A stretch of DNA of 64,000 nucleotides, taken from the NCBI GenBank assembly GCA_963978545.1, contig OZ021732.1:25492688-25556687 (forward strand). The letters run 5' to 3'. The notes beneath the pieces are model-generated. The model searched no databases and had not been told where the DNA came from. It saw only the letters and a program-made list of their open reading frames with translations. Position numbers and translations under genes: made by a program. Shown in pieces: positions 1-13,881 of this stretch (position 1 is the stretch's first letter; every line of letters starts with the position of its first letter). This DNA comes from Linyphia triangularis. Lineage: Eukaryota > Arthropoda > Arachnida > Araneae > Linyphiidae.

Positions 1-1689
1 ATTCTCTAATATTAAAACTCTGAAAAGAAATTGATTGATAGCAATTTAATTTTTTTTTATCTAACCCATTAAACCGTAGACTATACTCCTTTCAACATCT
101 ATGCTGCAAATTGAAATGTCTAAAATAAAACACAAAAGTGACACTGCATCCTGACGCCAAATGAAACCTTAATTTTTAAGGCGTTTGTGATGTTTGATAT
201 TGGGGGCATTTTCAGACTGTTAATATGTTTGAAGGGGTTGGTATGACATCTTTATTCACATTAGTACAGATTTTGAACAGTTAGATCAGAAATCTTTACC
301 AGTGTGATATTACAGTATGATGATACTACTCTTTGTTAACCATGTTTTATCTCTCCCTTGAATAAAAGCATGCACTACAAATACTTGTTTTTTAAATTTC
401 GAATCAATTTTGCGTTTGAATCAAGTGCTACTTTTGAGTTTTATTTTAACACATTTCAATTTGCATTATAGGGTATTCCACAGAAACAGGAATTTCTTTT
501 CAACTTGTGGCACGTATATGTCCTTATTTCTATTAACTGTAAAGTAATAAAAGTCTGTTATGAAGAGTTCCTGTGAGAAGGGGGGGACTTAGTCCATGGG
601 AATCAATATCGCGAAAAATAGAAATGAAAGTTTGTCATCTCATAAAAAGAGCATGAAAAGTTTTTTCTTGTGACTAATATTACGTGAACTGATTTTGCAC
701 AGAAAATGATAGCATAAGCGCCTCCTTCATGACCGATAGAATGACGTCAACAGTTCAATTTCATGAAAAAATGGATGTTTTTGCTTTGCTCTTCATAACT
801 TAAACTATAATAAGTATACAGTTTTGCTTCCTTAACTTAGTAGAACATTTAGCTCAATGAAATATTGAAATTATCTGTCTCCAAGTCACTCAAATACTCT
901 GAAATATATTCTTTTTGCCATATGAATAGAATGTCATAAAAATAAGCATATGCTACGTAAGAAGTATAAGTATACAGTTTAAAATGAAAAAATATTATTA
1001 TTATTATTTTTTATTTTTTTTATTTTACAATTTAACTAAATTTTTGTAAAATTAATTTAACAGCGGATCATTCCTTTCAGCCTAACCCGACAAGTGACAT
1101 TTGCAAAAAATCTAATAAATATTAATTCCTAATCTGTAAAGTATTAGTTATACTATAATTGTAATTTAGGCAATGTATAATGTTATTTAGTATAGTAGTT
1201 TTAATCTGAAGACGTATTAGTTTAATGAAACTGGGTAATTTTCAAGAAAATTATCGAAACCTTCGTTCCACACTTGACTTGGAAAGGCCCTTCTTATAAG
1301 TTACATTAAATCAATTTGGAATTGCGCAAAAACGTGTATATATTTATAATAAAGAGAAATTTTTTGAATTTTTAGCATAAATTCCAATTAATAAAAACAT
1401 GAGCAATTTTTAATTTTATTATGTCCTTATATTTTTAATTTTTTTTTTAATGTAGACATAATTTCCGCCAAGGTCAAGTTACTACGTTTACTATTTTTTT
1501 TGTTTCACTTCCACAGTCTCCATTCTTCTCTGCACAGCCTTCATTTTAATTACGGAAACCCTTTATTTCATAATCGGTTCCTTAACCCAAGTTGGCGCTA
1601 AAATTCCGAAACTTCACAAATCCAAAACAAATTACAACTCTGAATTTATGAATGAATGTCTCAAGAAAGAGAGTGGTGAGTGTTGAACT

Positions 1690-2060
1690 CTCACGAATAG
1701 GATGCTCTCACAACTTTTCCCTCTTCTCTTGATATTCATGGCATGCCACGAGAGTTCCCACACAATCTGACCTCTTCCTCCGACATTTCATTAACGACTG
1801 ATTAATGTGAGTCAGTTGATGAATGGTGATGAAGCATGTCCTCCGCAGTCGTCCCCTTCCAGACTTCATCAGCGTCGTCTTGAAACTGTAGAAATTAATG
1901 TCATCCGAGCGATCAGCATTCTTGTTCTGTTGCTGTAATTTGATGGACGAGCCAGAAAAGCAAAAGTGCGTTGATATATGTGTATATAAAAAGAGGTAAT
2001 TACTTTTTAAATGGTGGTTTTGAAAGAACTTTAAGTCTAAGAGATTCGTATGCAAATATG
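1690..2060. promoter_or_regulatory. candidate conserved non-coding element in lim1 intron
   Basis: A block of about 370 bases is clearly less AT-rich and more complex than its surroundings. It contains homeodomain-type ATTA/TAAT cores near 1790-1810 and an octamer-like ATGCAAAT at 2050-2057. A 115-codon open frame runs through it on the minus strand, but it has no recognisable domain and no splice signals that would join it to a gene. An intronic enhancer of lim1 is a plausible reading. This rests on composition and position only. Confidence 0.22.
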
Positions 2061-2286
2061 TATAAACTTGTTAGTGACTTGTAAATTTGTTGCTATTCAG
2101 AGTTGTGTTGTGACAAGAGATGTATGATGTGGTGCGTCGCTATTTTGGAATTTTTAGTCATAAATTATTCGACATTAGAAAATTTTATTCGTTTAGAATG
2201 AAACTTATTTATATCGTCATAAGCTAAAAGTCCAAGTCCAAAAATTTCTAATGCATATTTTGACGCCTTTGCATTCATCCTTTGAA

Positions 2287-2334
<48 letters not shown>
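2287..2334. repeat. (ATT)n microsatellite
   Basis: Sixteen uninterrupted ATT units, followed directly by a T-rich tract broken by single A residues. Confidence 0.97.
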
Positions 2335-4403
2335 TTTTTTTTTTTTATTTTTTTTTTTTATTGTTGCATAGGTCTGTATGACATAAGAACTTGAATCACT
2401 TGAATCCCTCAAAATAAAAAATCATTTTCTAAGGATTAAGCAGAAAGTATCAAAATAAGATACTATTTTTTTTTTTTAATTTTTTTTTATAATTTAGGGC
2501 TTTTTAACTTATGGTGGCAATATAAATTTATATTAAACAGATTGTTGATAAAATTAAAAGTTGGTCAAGATTTTATTTGGTGCTACATAGATTGCTGTAG
2601 CGCAAAGAGATATTTTCACCCCCTTTCAACTTTCAAGCAGATATTTCTAAGACCTTAAATTGCATTTTTCAAGGACTTAGAAATTTGCGTTTAGGACTTA
2701 AAATAAAATCATCTATGAAATACTAATATAAGTGAAGAGCTTACGTTAAAAACGGGTCAGATTTACATTAAAAAACTTGTTAAAATTATCGATGTTAAAC
2801 TACACGCTTAAAGGCTTCATACTTGTCTGTAAAATGTTAATTGGTTAATTGTATTTTCGTTAAATTATTACCAGATTAATTGGGTGTAACAAAATGTAGC
2901 TAACTTTAGGGAGTTTAATCTGAATAGATCTGGATAATTTTTTAACGCAAGAAGTAATGCACAATTTCTTTTACGTAAATAGTTTCCTAAAATTTTATGT
3001 ATTTTATTTTCGAAAAACGGAAAGAAATGCGATCTCTACAAAAGCGCGACCAACCTAGTATTGTCAAAGATATTCAAGTCAATCCAAGGGCAATTCATAA
3101 CAACAATGGTAAATTTGTCGATCTCCATAGCTATTCTTTTATTAAAAAACTCCTTTAAATATTTCAAAAGTTCAAAAACCAACCGACCACCGAGAGTCGT
3201 TTATGAAAGAGAAACGTGTCCTGTACAAAAACTCCAGTACGCAGCACATGTGTAAAGAGCTAAAGAAAGAAAAAAAGAGAGGACTAACAATAACAGAAGA
3301 ACAGCAGTAGTAGAGTGCCGGGAAAAAAAAAAAAAAAGCAATGCCTATAGCAGGCACATCAGGAAACTGTCAATCTTTTCATCCACGTACGTCGCTTACC
3401 ATCTGCCCTCGGCATACGCAAAAGGGAACATACATTGTATGGCTGTCTTGTCTCTCTCTCTCCTCAAATCCGTACAGCAGAAAGAAAAGCAAAATTTTAA
3501 ATAATATTCGATCTAAACTTGTTTATTTTACATGCAGAGCGATGTATGAAATTAGGTATGCGGAACGTCCCATAACTTTCGATTATACTAATACTGGTGA
3601 CTGCTTTAAAGATCGAATTATACCGGTATAATTTGTCGTTTAATTTTTTATACTTTCATTACCCCCTCCCCCATTTGCGAGTTTGGTAATGTTTTTAGTG
3701 ATAATTTTTTCACGAAACCTCACCAATTGGTGAAATTGGATAATTTTTTGACGGCAAAAGTATTAGATATTTCGGATGGGAAAATTGACCCCAAGCGAAC
3801 AGAAGGTACAGAAGGAGTAGCTTATTGCTGCAGTGTTGTACATAAGCAAGAATAACATAGGTGTATAACAGTAAACATTATGATTAGTTAGTTGAGTTCG
3901 CATCTTTTAATTCATTTCGTTTCACTTGTTCCGAAAATTTAATTGTTAAGTAAAAAATAGAGTTGTTGGGGAAGAGAGTTTTCAATGTTATAAGACGTTT
4001 TTCTCCGACTTTTTAAGCCTTTGATAAATATTTGCATAAATAATATTGATGAACTTTGTGTTGAACCGGTATGTATTCTCAAAAATATAAGTTGAAGTCT
4101 ATTTTTCACAGCTTAGGTAACTATCAAACCGATAACAATATATAGCAGTAATTTTCTTATTCAATATAAGTCAGTAATACACAGGAGATTCGAAGATGAA
4201 TTTTCCAAAAAGTGCCTGCACTTGAAAAAATTAGTTTTTTTTTTTTTTATCAATCGCTAAAAATGCTGTAACGATTTTGATAAAACAAATTTTGAGGGAC
4301 TTTCCACGAGAGTTACTTACTCTTATAAACTTAAATAGGACACGTGTTCAGTTTTAAGTTTATCACGTGAGTTGGAATCAATTAATGTTGTAGGTATATG
4401 CAA

Positions 4404-5506
4404 TCTATAATAATAAAACAAGCTGTGTGTCTGTCTATCTGTGGCTCTGGGGATCTATAGAAACCTATTTAAAATTGGAGTAGAGCTCTGAAATTTTCAA
4501 CATAAGAAGTTTTGACTTTCTAATTTTATGTATGCCAAACAGAATGTTAAAATTTTAATTAGTTCTCTTTTAATTAATTTATTTTTTACAAAATGACTTC
4601 AAATAGAGATGCAGCTCTGAAATTTTCAACATAAGTAGTTTTAGCCTTCTAATTGGACTTTTGAAAAACAGAATGTTAAATTTGTATTTAGTTCTTTTTT
4701 AATTATTTTTTTTTAATTAATTAATGAATATTTTACAAAACGATTTCTAATAGGGCTACAGCTCTGAAAATTTCAACAAAAGTAGTTTTAGCCTTCAAAC
4801 TGGACTTTTGAAAAAAAGAATTTTGAAATTTTATTTGTTTTTAAATTAGCTAATTAACAAATATTTTACAAAACGATTTCTAACTGGGCTACATTTCTGA
4901 AATTTTCAACACAAATAGTTTTGGCCTTCTAATTGGACTTTTGACAAAAACAACGTTAAAATTTTAATTTGCTTTTTTAATGAATTTTTAATTAATATTT
5001 TCCCAAAAAACGACTTCTAATAGCTCTAGAGCTCTGAAAGTTTCAATATAAGTAGTTTTGACCATCTAATTTTACTTTTTACAAACATCACGTGTTAAAA
5101 TATTCTTAAAGGGGTGTTGTATTATAGTTATTAACGGGGAATTTTTTTATTGTTTCTCGACAAGGGAGGGGCTTCTAATATTAAGGCTTTACGTAGCAAT
5201 TAGTTTTTAGAGTGTGAAGTGACCTTATGCTTACATAGAAATGAACCTTTCATCGAGCAAAGCGAGCTCATGTTTGCATAGTAATTAACCTTTCAACGAG
5301 TTAAGTAAGCTTGTATTTATGTGTCAATGACTTTTTCAGCGAGCGAAGTGAGCTCGATTTCGAGTTGCGATGAACCTTCCTGCGAGCGAAGCGCCAAAAA
5401 TTGAGGCCTATACACCAATGACGGATTTCCGCAACGCGGGGCTTCACAGCTGGCTAAAATATTTCACATGGTAAAATTTCGTGGCGAAGCACGGGTATTT
5501 AGCTAG
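4404..5506 (+). mobile_element. non-autonomous Helitron-like element
   Basis: The element starts with TC followed by an AT-rich run and CTGTCTATCTG-like sequence, and ends in CTAG. It sits exactly between an A (4403) and a T (5507), the host dinucleotide used by Helitrons. Just before the end is a small hairpin, CGTG-gcgaag-CACG, in the place where Helitrons carry a terminal stem-loop. There are no terminal inverted repeats and no target-site duplication, which also fits. It has no Rep/helicase frame, so it would depend on an autonomous partner. Inside are a five-unit tandem repeat (4485-5110) and, at about 5250-5395, several short GAGCGAAGCGAGCTC-like palindromes. A degraded element of another class ending by chance in CTAG is the main alternative. 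Confidence 0.75.
4485..5110 (+). repeat. internal tandem repeat of the Helitron-like element (about 5 units)
   Basis: Each unit opens with a GCTCTGAAATTTTCAAC-like core (at 4485, 4614, 4761, 4894 and 5031), then a TAGTTTT-GCCTTCTAATTGGACTTTT-like stretch, then AATGTTAAAATTTTAATT and a T-rich linker ending in TTTTACAAAACGATTTCTAATAG-like sequence. Unit lengths run from about 129 to 147 bases. Units differ by substitutions and linker length, so the array is not recent. Confidence 0.85.
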
Positions 5507-5843
5507 TCAAATATAATCTAATATCCTAAATATGAATTCTTTTATTTCAAAATTGATTCTGTTTAATTCAAATGCTGCATTTTTTAAGGGGTTAATTTTC
5601 TCAGCCAAAACCAGAAATTAAAAATTACTTTTACTGTCAAAAACAATCCCCAATCGAAGAGAATTTTATTTTTATTTTAAATAAAATCTAGGGGTGTGTA
5701 TTATCGTACAAATTTCAATTACCCTGACTACTGATCACATGACATGTATTGGTGCAATTCCCCTTTCCCGTTTTCATATTTTTATGAATTAAAAAAAAAG
5801 AGCCAGTTTACTGTATTTTCAGTGATAATTATTACACTAACCG

Positions 5844-5883
<40 letters not shown>

Positions 5884-8800
5884 GTGAAATTACCCATGTT
5901 CGGTATTAATTATTACATTATTCATTTCGTGTAAGTGAAAAAGAGGAGAAAAAGTCTTTAATGGGCATTGCTGAAGGGAAGAAAACTCCGCAATGCCATA
6001 GTTTTGAAAAAAACACATTTGAAATTTTTTCGAAAACCTAAAAGCTAAATTTTGCCGGTTTCAAGTCATATAGCACAATGATATCCATAATTGTGTGTAA
6101 GGGAAAGTTGTACGATGTTACACCTCTCTAGTTTTTAAAACTTTCGTTGCGAAAAAGAAAGACGAAAAATATTTCCTCGGGTACAAAATTCACTCTGTAC
6201 CCTCTCCAATACTCGGGACGCAGGAACTTCCTCAATGCGTAAGGAAATGAATACCGTCATTAAAAAAAAGTTTACAAACATTAGGTTTGACAATTGGGCC
6301 AGAGGAAAAGTCATTATTCTTGCAAATGTGCTTGAAAGCCCGTTTTTAAAAGTTGTAGTAATGCACTTGTTTTCTGTTGTTTATCACTCTACATTTTTGA
6401 CACTGACAGATACAAATTGTTACCACAAGTTCATTGAGCACGTTTGACCTGTATGCTTGTAAATCGTTTCGTAAAGTATTTCTTCGTGGCATTAGTACTC
6501 ATATACGAGTGAATGGATACTAGTGCGTAGTTTGGTGTTTTAAAATAAATTTTAGGTTGGAAGTTTAAGGGGGTGGAAAAATACCTGTTCAAAAAAATAA
6601 AAAGTTCAATGCTGAACTTTTATTAAAAAAATTTCGATATAGATTTTAAGTTGTGTTGTTTCGCTATTATTTTTTGGTTGAATTTTATGTTTAACTTTAA
6701 TGTCTCCATTATATTACAATTAAGTAATAAAATATTTGTTGTTAAAACTAAAAAGTATTTTTAAAAAAATTAACAAATGTAAATAATAGTTTGAAGGAGA
6801 CAATGAATTCTTTTCATATTATTTATTTTTACCTCCTACAAAAATTTAATTCTATAGAATTAAAGTATCAAAATACAATTGACATTAGTGGCAGCCAGCT
6901 TTGCCAGACGAAGTTTTTTTAATACTACGCTGTTTTTTTTTCCCACACCTATATTTTCACATAGTGCCTTTCTTGGCACTTTTTAAAGTGCAGGAAATCT
7001 TAGTTTTTGAAGTGCTATTGATAATTCAACACATAGAAATATTATTAAATATGCTATGTCCAAAATGCCCTAGTGAAAAGTTGACTGCCTAAGAATATTA
7101 AGTCCGAGATCTGACAAGACTGGTGGTAGCTGAATAGGTTACATTACAGTAAGCATTGCCATAATAGCAAGATGAACATTAGTAATGTTATATTTCTATT
7201 CTGGGATTTGAAAGTCAAATATGAATTAAGTGTACCAAATAAGACCGTAGTTCCCAATGAGACCATCCTTTTCTGAAGAAAAAGTGCATACTTGTACCAG
7301 AGTAAGCTACAAGTAATAAAAGATTTAAAAATAATAATAATGAAGCAGTTGGGAGATCAGCAAGATATTTAGCAGACGAAAACGTGTTTTACCCAGTATA
7401 ATGACTTCTGTTAAGTTTTTGCGTTTGTGATTAAATACCATATGAATGTATATACTAATGAATTTAATTTACTCTCGAAGAATTTTCAATTTAGTTTCAA
7501 AATATTTAAATGTTTTTCGATCTTGTGCATCATAAATCGCGTTCAGGTGCGACAGTGACACATGAAAGGGTTGTATATCCCAACAAGGTTATGGGTGGAT
7601 TGTTATACACTAAACAATATATTAATTTATGAATTTGTATCCTTTCATTTTACAGTTTTATAAATATTGTAGCTCATATGTAGCTATGAAAATGTAATTT
7701 TAGTCTTATTTCAAGTGTCGGCAGATCGTAGCTTGCTTGTGACTTGTTAATTTAAATCGCCGAAAAAAGACTCACACATATATTTCAAACTAGTTCAAGT
7801 GCAATAATCTTGGCATACCTATAAACGCTTAAGAATAAAGCAAAATAATCTCGAATGCAATACTTACTTTTATCCGACTCGGAAACATAATTTATGAATA
7901 AAACTTATGTCAATTAATAAAAAGATAGAATCTGAATATTCAGTTACAAGTTATGTTGGGAAATTCTCAAAATTTATTTTTAGAAGACTACGTTTTGACA
8001 TTTAAAAGCTAGCATAATAAACTTCAAAAGGATTAAAGCTGTGAATTCCTTAGACAATTTCTGCTCATATGGATCAATTTTGTTTGGATGTGTGTAGAGG
8101 CGTACATAATTTTTCTAAATACAAGACTTCATAAATAAAGTTATTATATTTAAAATCATCTGAGGCCTGTAATGATGAGCAAATATTTATAAATTTTGTA
8201 TTCATATTACTAAAATCATATTTGAAATTATATCTGCAGAAAAAAACATAAGTTGAACAATCCAATACATTTTTAAATACCAATTCTTTAATTTGAATCT
8301 TATTTAGAAAATATATCAATACATTTTTTAGATGTTCATGATTTCGGTAATGTGTGTATGTCAAAAGTACGTATAAATTTAGTACTTTTAAAAAGCTTCT
8401 TTGAAACTTTGAATAAAGACACCTTGAACTTTAAAATTTTAAAAAACTCTGTACTTCAGTATACTTTTAAAAACAAACACGGTAACCGTAAAGATCTAGT
8501 GATATATGATGAGACTTCTCCCACAAGCCACGAAATACCCAAATGCGTGTTAAACAAAGCAATCGAGTCGTCACAGGTGAAAGCAGCCTATCCCTTTGTA
8601 GTTAACATCTTGAAAATCACTTACATAAAAAATAAGTAAGGATTACTTCATTCAGAGTTTTTGAAAAGATTGAGTTTAAATACAAAGGTCATATATCCCA
8701 TTTAGCCTCTCAATGCCTTTTTTTACCCTGCTGGTCTTTACAAAACACTAGACAGTGTAAACGACGAGAATTTCAATTGATTCTTTAAATATGAAATTCA

Positions 8801-11734
8801 AAGTATGATTTTACCATTTAGAAGATCAAAGGATCTTAACATAAAACAACTTCATAACTAAAAAAAATAAAAATTTTACAAATAATGCTTCAAAGGAAAC
8901 AATTTTATAACAGATATTCAAAACTTCATTCGATGGTTTCTTTGTTTGGTATAATATTGTACTTTATTCACAATTCCCTCGATAAGATGATAAGGTTTAG
9001 CAAGTAAACTTAACTTTCATTTAAATCTTTATAGCTTAACATTTTCTTTTGGGGACAAAAATGTTATCTCTTTCCCCCCCCCCCCTTTTTTTTTCTTTCT
9101 TTTTCTCCCATGTATAATTTCTCTTTAGTTTAATTAGGAGGGACTAAATTTTGAAGAAATTCAATCATTCAACGTTTAATAATAGCCAATCTATAAATAT
9201 GTTGTAGTTTTCCATTAAAATAAACACGAAGTCACAAATTTCATTAATGGGTGTATAAGGGGTAAAATATTTGCATACTCGGTATAAAATACCCTTAGTC
9301 TCAAAATTTCGCTACCAAATATAATTTGAGCTATGATCAACTGAATACCACTGTAATTAAAATGTAATAATATCTAAGAACATGAATTTAATCATGTAAG
9401 TTAAGAAACCATTTGACGACTGTAATTCTCTAGGATTGAACTGACAACATAAGCGTATAACAAAAGTATTCATTAAGTTATCATTCGTTTCAATAGAGAG
9501 GCATACAAATCAAAGTGACACAAATAAAAAAAATTGATGACATTGATATGGATTCAGAACGACTCTAAAAGTCACGCAAAAGTCACAGAAATCGCAATAA
9601 TCCAGAGAAATTCTGAATTATTTTAATTAAGTATCTCTTATTAAATATCAATCAACACTGATAGTCTAATTAATGTTTCGTCAATTCGAGTCATAGATCT
9701 TGAATAGCAGTGTGTTTTCAATATGCAACACAATCTCATCCACCTATAAAACAAACAAATTTATTAAGTATAAGTTGTTTGAAAAATCTAATAACACAAA
9801 GTTGCACATTTTTTGTTAATGGAATCAAATATCGTATTCTCTAATACATGGAGTGTTCACAATCTTGAGCTGATAAAAAGTGGTTATGAAATCGTGGTAA
9901 AGCATAATTTACTACGCATTGTCTATGATAACACGTTTGTCTCCATGTCCCACAATGATACTTAAGACAACATTTCCAAAAACAATTTCAGCTTCAAATT
10001 TATTAAAACTAGCGTAATTTCACTTGATGTACACAACAGTCTTACGGAAGAATGTTGCGAAACATTTTAATTAAGTGTGTGCTGCAGAAAAAAAAAATCA
10101 CAAAACTAAACTTTATTGTAAAACATTTTAGAGTAATCTAAGTAGATAAAACCCAGTTTAAGATCACAAAACAACGATAAATTTTTTAATCGTATGTATG
10201 CAAATCCGCAATGCCATCATCCCAATACACTTCACACCAGACATCTATTTCTCCATTCACGTTTTCCTACGTGACCGACCACATTCTTCCACTTTTATCA
10301 TCAAGAGTTGCGCTATGACCCACCTCATACAACAACCATCCCCAATCGTGTCAAAATATCTTTCTCTTCTTGCAAAAGAACCCTTCATCGCTGATTCTCT
10401 TTCTCTCTTACCTCTCTCTTCCTCCTCTCTCTCTCTCCAAAAAAGTGACTATCGGGTCTACCTATCTCCTCCCAAGGTAAGACAGGGAGCGGGGTGACTG
10501 CTTGTGATGGATGGTAGCCCCCTCCCCTCACCTCCATTCTTTCAATCCCGAACTGGTGGAAGAAGTCAATTCATCAAGCGTGGCATTGCAGAGGGGGGAA
10601 GGCAACAAACTAATTTGCTGCTCTTTCCGAAATCTCTTTCTCTTTACTGCTCCCCTTCCCCCGTTTCGATTTCTTATACCCCCTCCCTATTTTTTTCTTC
10701 TTTTTTTTCCCCTTGTTTTTTTGGAAAATTTTTGTTGCTGATATTGTTGGTCGTTTGAGTTGACCTTATTGTTTTTGGTCTTGAGTAGGTTTTTTTTTTT
10801 TGTCTGGCGTGGCAAAAAGGGGTTTGGGCGGCGCTCAGTGTGTTGTCGCTTACGAACGATGTTCTTGGCTGCGGTTAAGAGTAGATGATTAAGTTTCTTA
10901 TTTTTGGGGTCAGTTTGAGTTGATAGTCTCTATTAATTTCAAAAGATAGTGTTATTTAAAAAAATTTGGATTGTGGTCGCCTACATGAAGTTTTTTAATG
11001 CAGGAAAAGTTGATCATAATTGAATAGAAGCTGTTATAGACAGTCAGGTAACTGAGAGAAATTAGCAGGTCATAAAATTTTGTATATACGTACTATTGAA
11101 CTCATAGTGATTTAATCTCTAAAAATAATTAACATTTAAAATCAAAATTATAAAATTTTGAGGTTTTTTGGAATGTTTTCTTTTTTGCTTAAATTTCATT
11201 CCCAACTTTCCCGATAAGATACATACTGTTAAGTTTACTTCCATGTAAACCTTTAAAAATGCAATATATTCTACTTAGAGTAACATTTAATTACCATTAA
11301 ACTTTCAAATGTTAAATGATAATTTCGAGTTAAAGAAAGATAAATAAAAAAACCAAATTGAATATTAAAAGCAATTACATTTCCAGCCAAATCATAATAA
11401 ACAATATTCAGAAATCTTAATTCTGTTACATATCTTGAAGTAATTAATTGGGTATATTAGTAGCATTTCTATCGTCGTAATTATATATTAATTATTTCGT
11501 CACACGTTGTTTCGTTTGTTGGCATGTTTCAGAATGGTTCAGTTCAGATGTCTCTGGTGAATGGGCATATTTCTTGGAAACTTCCTGTAACTTATTTCAG
11601 TTGTAGACATAGTTCTAATTTTTTATACAACAAAAGGACATAATTTTTTTGGTGTATTTCTATACGCAACTTAAAAATGCTTCGACGTATTATAATTAAG
11701 AAAATAGTATTGACAAGTCATGTTTTGTTTTCAG
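5507..11734. other. lim1 intron, 3' part; non-coding
   Basis: AT-rich intron running up to the acceptor at 11733-11734. It holds an A tract at 5850-5881, a C tract at about 9078-9086, and a pyrimidine-rich block at about 10380-10740 (CT/TC runs on this strand, GAGA-like on the other). The block from about 10195 to 10870 is less AT-rich than the rest and could be regulatory; frames of 76-99 codons there are low-complexity Ser/Leu/Pro and are not taken as genes. Nothing else recognisable was seen. Confidence 0.6.
10198..10870. promoter_or_regulatory. pyrimidine-rich, GC-richer block; candidate regulatory region
   Basis: The block begins with an octamer-like ATGCAAAT (10198-10205) and contains long CT-rich runs (10380-10440 and 10600-10740) that read as GAGA-type repeats on the minus strand, the type of sequence bound by GAGA-factor-like proteins in arthropods. 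It lies about 0.9 kb upstream of the lim1 exon. It could equally be simple low-complexity drift. Confidence 0.2.
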
Positions 11735-11896
11735 ATTCCAACAGTCCAAATGACTTCAACTACGCCCCCCACCCAGGGTTCTACGACTACTTTCCTGGTC
11801 CCCATCCGCATCCAGGGATGACGGATTTCCCAGGGACGGTTCCCATTGGACCTCCAGGAAGCAACCCCTTGGAGCATCCCAACTCCCTTAACAACG
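11735..11896 (+). CDS. lim1: LIM-homeobox protein Lim1 (Lhx1/Lhx5 class), internal exon of C-terminal region
   Basis: This is an internal exon of a LIM-homeodomain transcription factor, a nuclear DNA-binding protein that patterns head and neural tissue. It follows a T-rich acceptor (TTTTGTTTTCAG) and ends at a strong donor (G|GTAAGT). It is 162 bases, phase 1 at both ends, giving about 54 residues. The peptide carries DFNYAPHPGFYDYFPGPHP, then MTDFPGTVPIGPPGSNPLEH. From memory this matches the vertebrate LHX1 tail after the homeodomain, where a D-Y-x-x-x-Y-Y-G-P-G-G-N-Y-D-F-F-P block is followed by a V-D-L-P-F-V-P stretch and an L-E-H-P motif. The LIM domains and homeodomain must lie upstream of the window. 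Codon use and GC content stand out from the surrounding AT-rich intron. Confidence 0.86.
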
Positions 11897-13215
<1,319 letters not shown>

Positions 13216-13881
13216 CAATATTCATGGAGATATGAAAAATGGAATTTAGTGACTTATACCACTTTCCACCCGTAGTCATTAACATATTTTAAGGGCATGT
13301 ACACAAAATGAAATACAGAGAAAAAGCAATTGCGTTCGGAAAATTATTCTGTAATCAAACGCATGAATACGATCTATCAATGTCTATAGTGAATTGTGGA
13401 TGATGAACTCGTTTGCAAGAGATAATAGGTGCTATACTCCCTAAAACTAACAAAAAACTTTCGACCACGTAAGATAAAAAAAAAAAAAAAAAGTCTGTCG
13501 AGACCGAACAAATTCACAACACTCTTGTGTTGTGTAGGGGTCGCATTCGCCCTAAAATTTCCTATAATTCCTTAAATTTTCGTTTCTCCCTAAAATTGTA
13601 CTTACATTTTTCGTCTATCCCTAAAATTTTAGAAATAACGGACATTTTTTTCGTTAGTAGTAAAAAAAAAATTAAAAAAAAAAAAAAAATTACGATTCTT
13701 ATGGGTAAATTAGTATGTAGTATTGCGGGATTTGCAGGTTCCTATGAAAATTTTAGTGACAGATTATTGATTGGTATGTAGAAAACCAATAATGTATGTT
13801 CATCACTTCAGAATACAAGTAGGTCATACTAATACCAGATACCATATGTATTTAGCTATTTCGTCCATCCTCGTTGTTAAA

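Larger units (their letters stand above)
1..4403. other. lim1 intron, 5' part; AT-rich non-coding DNA
   Basis: No exon, RNA gene or complete transposon is visible here. The stretch is inferred to be intronic because the downstream lim1 exon at 11735 begins in phase 1 and needs earlier exons, and no LIM-domain or homeodomain reading frame is found in the window. It contains short A/T tracts, an (ATT)n run at 2287-2334, a T-rich block just after it, and two GC-richer, complex blocks (about 1690-2060 and 3170-3480). Short open frames in these blocks have no recognisable protein similarity and no convincing splice context. Confidence 0.6.

Noticed and set aside
4485..5110. CRISPR-like array
   Set aside because: Units vary in length, have no constant short repeat with unique spacers, and lie in a eukaryotic Helitron-like element.
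10198..10758. Ser/Pro/Leu-rich proteins near the lim1 exon
   Set aside because: They come from CT-rich low-complexity sequence, with overlapping frames and no splice support.
1..11734. homeodomain or LIM-domain exons of lim1 inside the window
   Set aside because: I looked for the conserved WFQNRR and LIM cysteine patterns on the plus strand and saw none, so these exons are taken to lie upstream.
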